From Oscillospiraceae bacterium (lineage in GTDB: Bacteria; Bacillota; Clostridia; Oscillospirales; Oscillospiraceae), in contig JAISDV010000019.1 of NCBI GenBank assembly GCA_031264545.1, forward strand, positions 1 through 8,029: 8,029 bases of DNA, in the 5' to 3' direction. A program made the translations under genes and the position numbers. The notes beneath the pieces were generated by a model. It had not been told where the DNA came from. It ran no database searches and saw nothing but the letters and a program-made list of their open reading frames with translations. Below, one piece after another: positions 6,516 to 8,029 of this stretch (position 1 is the stretch's first letter; each line of letters begins with the position of its first letter).

Positions 6516-7370
6516 ATGAACCTCTGTGATATCGAACAGATCAGAGCGCTTTTGTCGGGCTGCGGCTTTCGCTTTTCCCGATCCATGGGCCAGAATTTTT
6601 TGACCGCCGCCTGGGTCCCGGAGCGCATAGCCGCGGAAGCGGGGCTCGACGGTGGGACGGGCGTTCTGGAGGTCGGCCCCGGCATCGGCTGCCTGACGGT
6701 GCAGCTGTCGAGGCTTGCGGGAAGGGTCGTTTCCGTCGAGCTGGACAGGACGCTCGGGCCGGTGTTGGCGCAGACGCTTTCGGACTGCGGGAACACGCAG
6801 GTCGTCTTCGGAGACGTGCTCAAGCTCGACCTCAAGAAGCTCGTAAGCGAGCGGCTTGCGGGATTCAGGGCAGTCGTCTGCGCGAACCTGCCTTATAATA
6901 TCACAAGCCCGCTCATATCCGCTTTTATTGAAGCCGGGTGCTTCGAAACGATGACGCTCATGGTTCAGCGCGAGGTCGCGCGCAGGATCTGCGCGCGTGC
7001 GGGCGCTTCAGATTACGGCGCGTTTTCTGTCTATATCGGCTGGCATACCGAGCCGGAGATTCTTTTCGACGTTTCGCCGGAGTGCTTCATGCCGCGCCCG
7101 AAGGTCTGGTCGAGCGTTGTCAGGCTGGATATGCGGAAGGCGCCGCCTGTTCGGGTGCGGGACGAAAAACTCTTTTTTGCGCTTGTGAAGGCAGCTTTCG
7201 GCCAGCGGAGAAAGACCTTGGTCAATGCGCTGTCATCCGGTCTGCCGGGCTATTCCAAGGAGAGGCTGGCCGAGGCCGCTGCCGCTTGCGGCCTTGACGC
7301 GCTTGTCCGCGGGGAAACGCTCGGTATCGAGACCTTCGCGGCGCTTTCGGACGCGCTTGCGCGGTCCTGA
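6516..7370 (+). CDS. rsmA: 16S rRNA (adenine1518-N6/adenine1519-N6)-dimethyltransferase RsmA (KsgA)
   Basis: A 284-residue Rossmann-fold methyltransferase that dimethylates two adjacent adenines in the helix 45 loop of 16S rRNA late in 30S assembly. Motifs in order: SMGQNFL (residues 23-29); SAM-binding LEVGPGIGCLT (51-61); the acidic VELDRTL (74-80); FGD (98-100); catalytic NLPYNITSP (124-132); VQREVARRI (150-158); PRPKVWSSVVRL (193-204); and FGQRRKTLVNAL (228-239). Length is normal for the family. The ATG is preceded by AAAGGGCGG and lies 12 bases after the acetyltransferase stop, so it is probably the last gene of the operon. The alternative of an Erm-type 23S methyltransferase is unlikely given the NLPYNIT and FGQRRKTL motifs and the C-terminal domain. 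Confidence 0.97.
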   Translation: MNLCDIEQIRALLSGCGFRFSRSMGQNFLTAAWVPERIAAEAGLDGGTGVLEVGPGIGCLTVQLSRLAGRVVSVELDRTLGPVLAQTLSDCGNTQVVFGDVLKLDLKKLVSERLAGFRAVVCANLPYNITSPLISAFIEAGCFETMTLMVQREVARRICARAGASDYGAFSVYIGWHTEPEILFDVSPECFMPRPKVWSSVVRLDMRKAPPVRVRDEKLFFALVKAAFGQRRKTLVNALSSGLPGYSKERLAEAAAACGLDALVRGETLGIETFAALSDALARS

Positions 7371-7373
7371 AAA

Positions 7374-7415
7374 ATACGGGGGGACCGGCGCGGGGAAAAA
7401 GACGCGCTTCCGTAT
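7374..7415 (+). terminator. Weak bipartite hairpin after rsmA
   Basis: ATACGG (7374-7379) can pair with CCGTAT (7410-7415), and inside it GCGCG (7388-7392) with CGCGC (7403-7407) around a 10-nt loop. It starts four bases after the rsmA stop. No T-tract follows, so it is at best a non-canonical terminator or a message-end stabiliser, and the internal loop weakens it. Confidence 0.3.
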
Positions 7416-7423
7416 ATAGTCGA

Positions 7424-7451
7424 TTGCAAATCCTGATTTTAGTGGTATACT
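7424..7451 (+). promoter_or_regulatory. Promoter of proB
   Basis: TTGCAA (7424-7429, four of six to TTGACA) and TATACT (7446-7451, five of six to TATAAT) are separated by 16 bases. The -10 box is preceded by TGG, giving an extended -10 element. It lies in a locally AT-rich part of the 171-bp gap after rsmA and predicts a start near 7458. Confidence 0.7.
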
Positions 7452-7456
7452 GATTT

Positions 7457-7541
7457 AAACCGCGAAGAACGCAGCCGCTGCGGACGGTACGCCAACACGG
7501 TTTTTATTCGCCGGGACAGGGAAAGGGACGCCAGATATATT
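7457..7541 (+). promoter_or_regulatory. Structured proB leader (possible)
   Basis: The predicted leader is about 85 nt. ACCG (7459-7462) can pair with CGGT (7485-7488), enclosing a small hairpin CGCA/TGCG (7470-7473 with 7479-7482). Alternatively AAACCG (7457-7462) can pair with CGGTTT (7498-7503). The two folds exclude each other. The only purine-rich stretch resembling a ribosome binding site (AAAGGGA, 7522-7528) is about 13 bases from the ATG, which is unusually far. I recognise no known riboswitch or T-box; the stems are short and could arise by chance. Confidence 0.25.
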
Positions 7542-8029
7542 ATGAACGCCAAAACGGTTAAAAGTAAAATCGTCGTCAAGGTCGGTACCTCAACGCTCAC
7601 GCACACGGGCGGCAAGCTCAATTTCCGCAGCTTCGACGCGCTTGCGCGGGTGCTTTCGGATCTACAGAACAGTGGGCACGAGATCATCCTCGTGTCCTCG
7701 GGCGCGATTGCCGTCGGTGCGGGAAAGCTCAGGATGGAGACGCGCCCGACGGCGCTTTGCCAAAAGCAGGCGGCCGCCGCGGTCGGACAGTGCGAGCTGA
7801 TGCACCTCTATGATAAATTTTTCAGCGAATACGGCAAGATTGTGGCGCAGATACTCCTGACGGGCGAGGATGTCGACAGCCCGGAGAAAAAACAGAACCT
7901 CATCAATACCTTTGATTCGCTGCTCGAGCTCGGGATAATCCCGATCGTCAACGAAAACGACTCAGTCAGCTATGCCGAGATCGAAGCGCTTCACGAGGAG
8001 CAGGGAGGCTACAAGGTTTTTGGGGACAA
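7542..8029 (+). CDS. proB: Glutamate 5-kinase ProB, N-terminal part (runs off right edge)
   Basis: The first 162 codons of an amino-acid kinase family enzyme that phosphorylates L-glutamate to gamma-glutamyl phosphate, the first and feedback-inhibited step of proline synthesis. Visible motifs: IVVKVGTSTLT (residues 10-20) with the phosphate-binding lysine; LVSSGAIAVGAGKL (50-63); KQAAAAVGQCELM (75-87); AQILLTGEDV (102-111); NTFDSLLELGIIPIVNENDSVS (122-143) with the substrate-binding NEND (137-140); and GD at 161-162, the start of the usual GDND. Between AEIE and GD is a segment (149-160) longer than in the Escherichia coli enzyme. The ATG at 7542 matches the family's start, although its ribosome binding site is weak and distant. 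proA would be expected downstream, outside the window. Confidence 0.95.
   Translation, partial: MNAKTVKSKIVVKVGTSTLTHTGGKLNFRSFDALARVLSDLQNSGHEIILVSSGAIAVGAGKLRMETRPTALCQKQAAAAVGQCELMHLYDKFFSEYGKIVAQILLTGEDVDSPEKKQNLINTFDSLLELGIIPIVNENDSVSYAEIEALHEEQGGYKVFGD

Overview
This is chromosomal housekeeping DNA, probably from a GC-rich member of the Clostridia (Bacillota), plausibly the Oscillospiraceae/Ruminococcaceae. The case rests on four things: the Firmicutes-type signal recognition particle (SRP) operon order ylxM-ffh-rpsP-khpA-rimM-trmD, a type II (CoaW-like) pantothenate kinase, strong AGGAGG-type ribosome binding sites, and uniformly GC-rich codon use. The lineage is inferred from gene content, not from a database match. 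I see no tRNA, rRNA, CRISPR array, insertion sequence or phage gene.

Layout. Positions 1-1276 on the minus strand hold the first 425 codons of a very large membrane glycosyltransferase of the cyclic beta-1,2-glucan synthase (NdvB/ChvB) type; the rest lies beyond the left edge. A short divergent control region (1277-1450) carries a clear sigma-A-like promoter reading right. Rightward from there are ylxM (1451), ffh (1822), rpsP (3252), khpA (3507), a 12-bp hairpin (3743-3772), rimM (GTG start, 3839), trmD (4350), a coaW-like kinase (GTG, 5186), a GNAT acetyltransferase (5985) and rsmA/ksgA (6516). After a 171-bp gap with a second promoter, proB starts at 7542 and runs off the right edge.

How the genes fit together. 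ylxM and ffh supply the SRP protein and its small accessory factor for co-translational membrane targeting. rpsP, rimM, trmD and rsmA cover 30S assembly and rRNA/tRNA methylation, and khpA is a small RNA-binding KH protein. The pantothenate kinase (coenzyme A synthesis) and the acetyltransferase (an acetyl-CoA user) are attached to this translation operon by a 4-nt and an 11-nt overlap, so they are probably co-transcribed and translationally coupled. proB, the first step of proline synthesis, looks like a separate transcription unit.

I do not find a new biological system. The points most worth a second look are the cyclic-glucan-synthase-type gene beside the SRP operon, the altered phosphate-binding loop of the kinase, the replacement of the usual operon neighbours (no ftsY upstream, no rplS after trmD), the strong hairpin inside the operon, and the N-terminal extension of TrmD.
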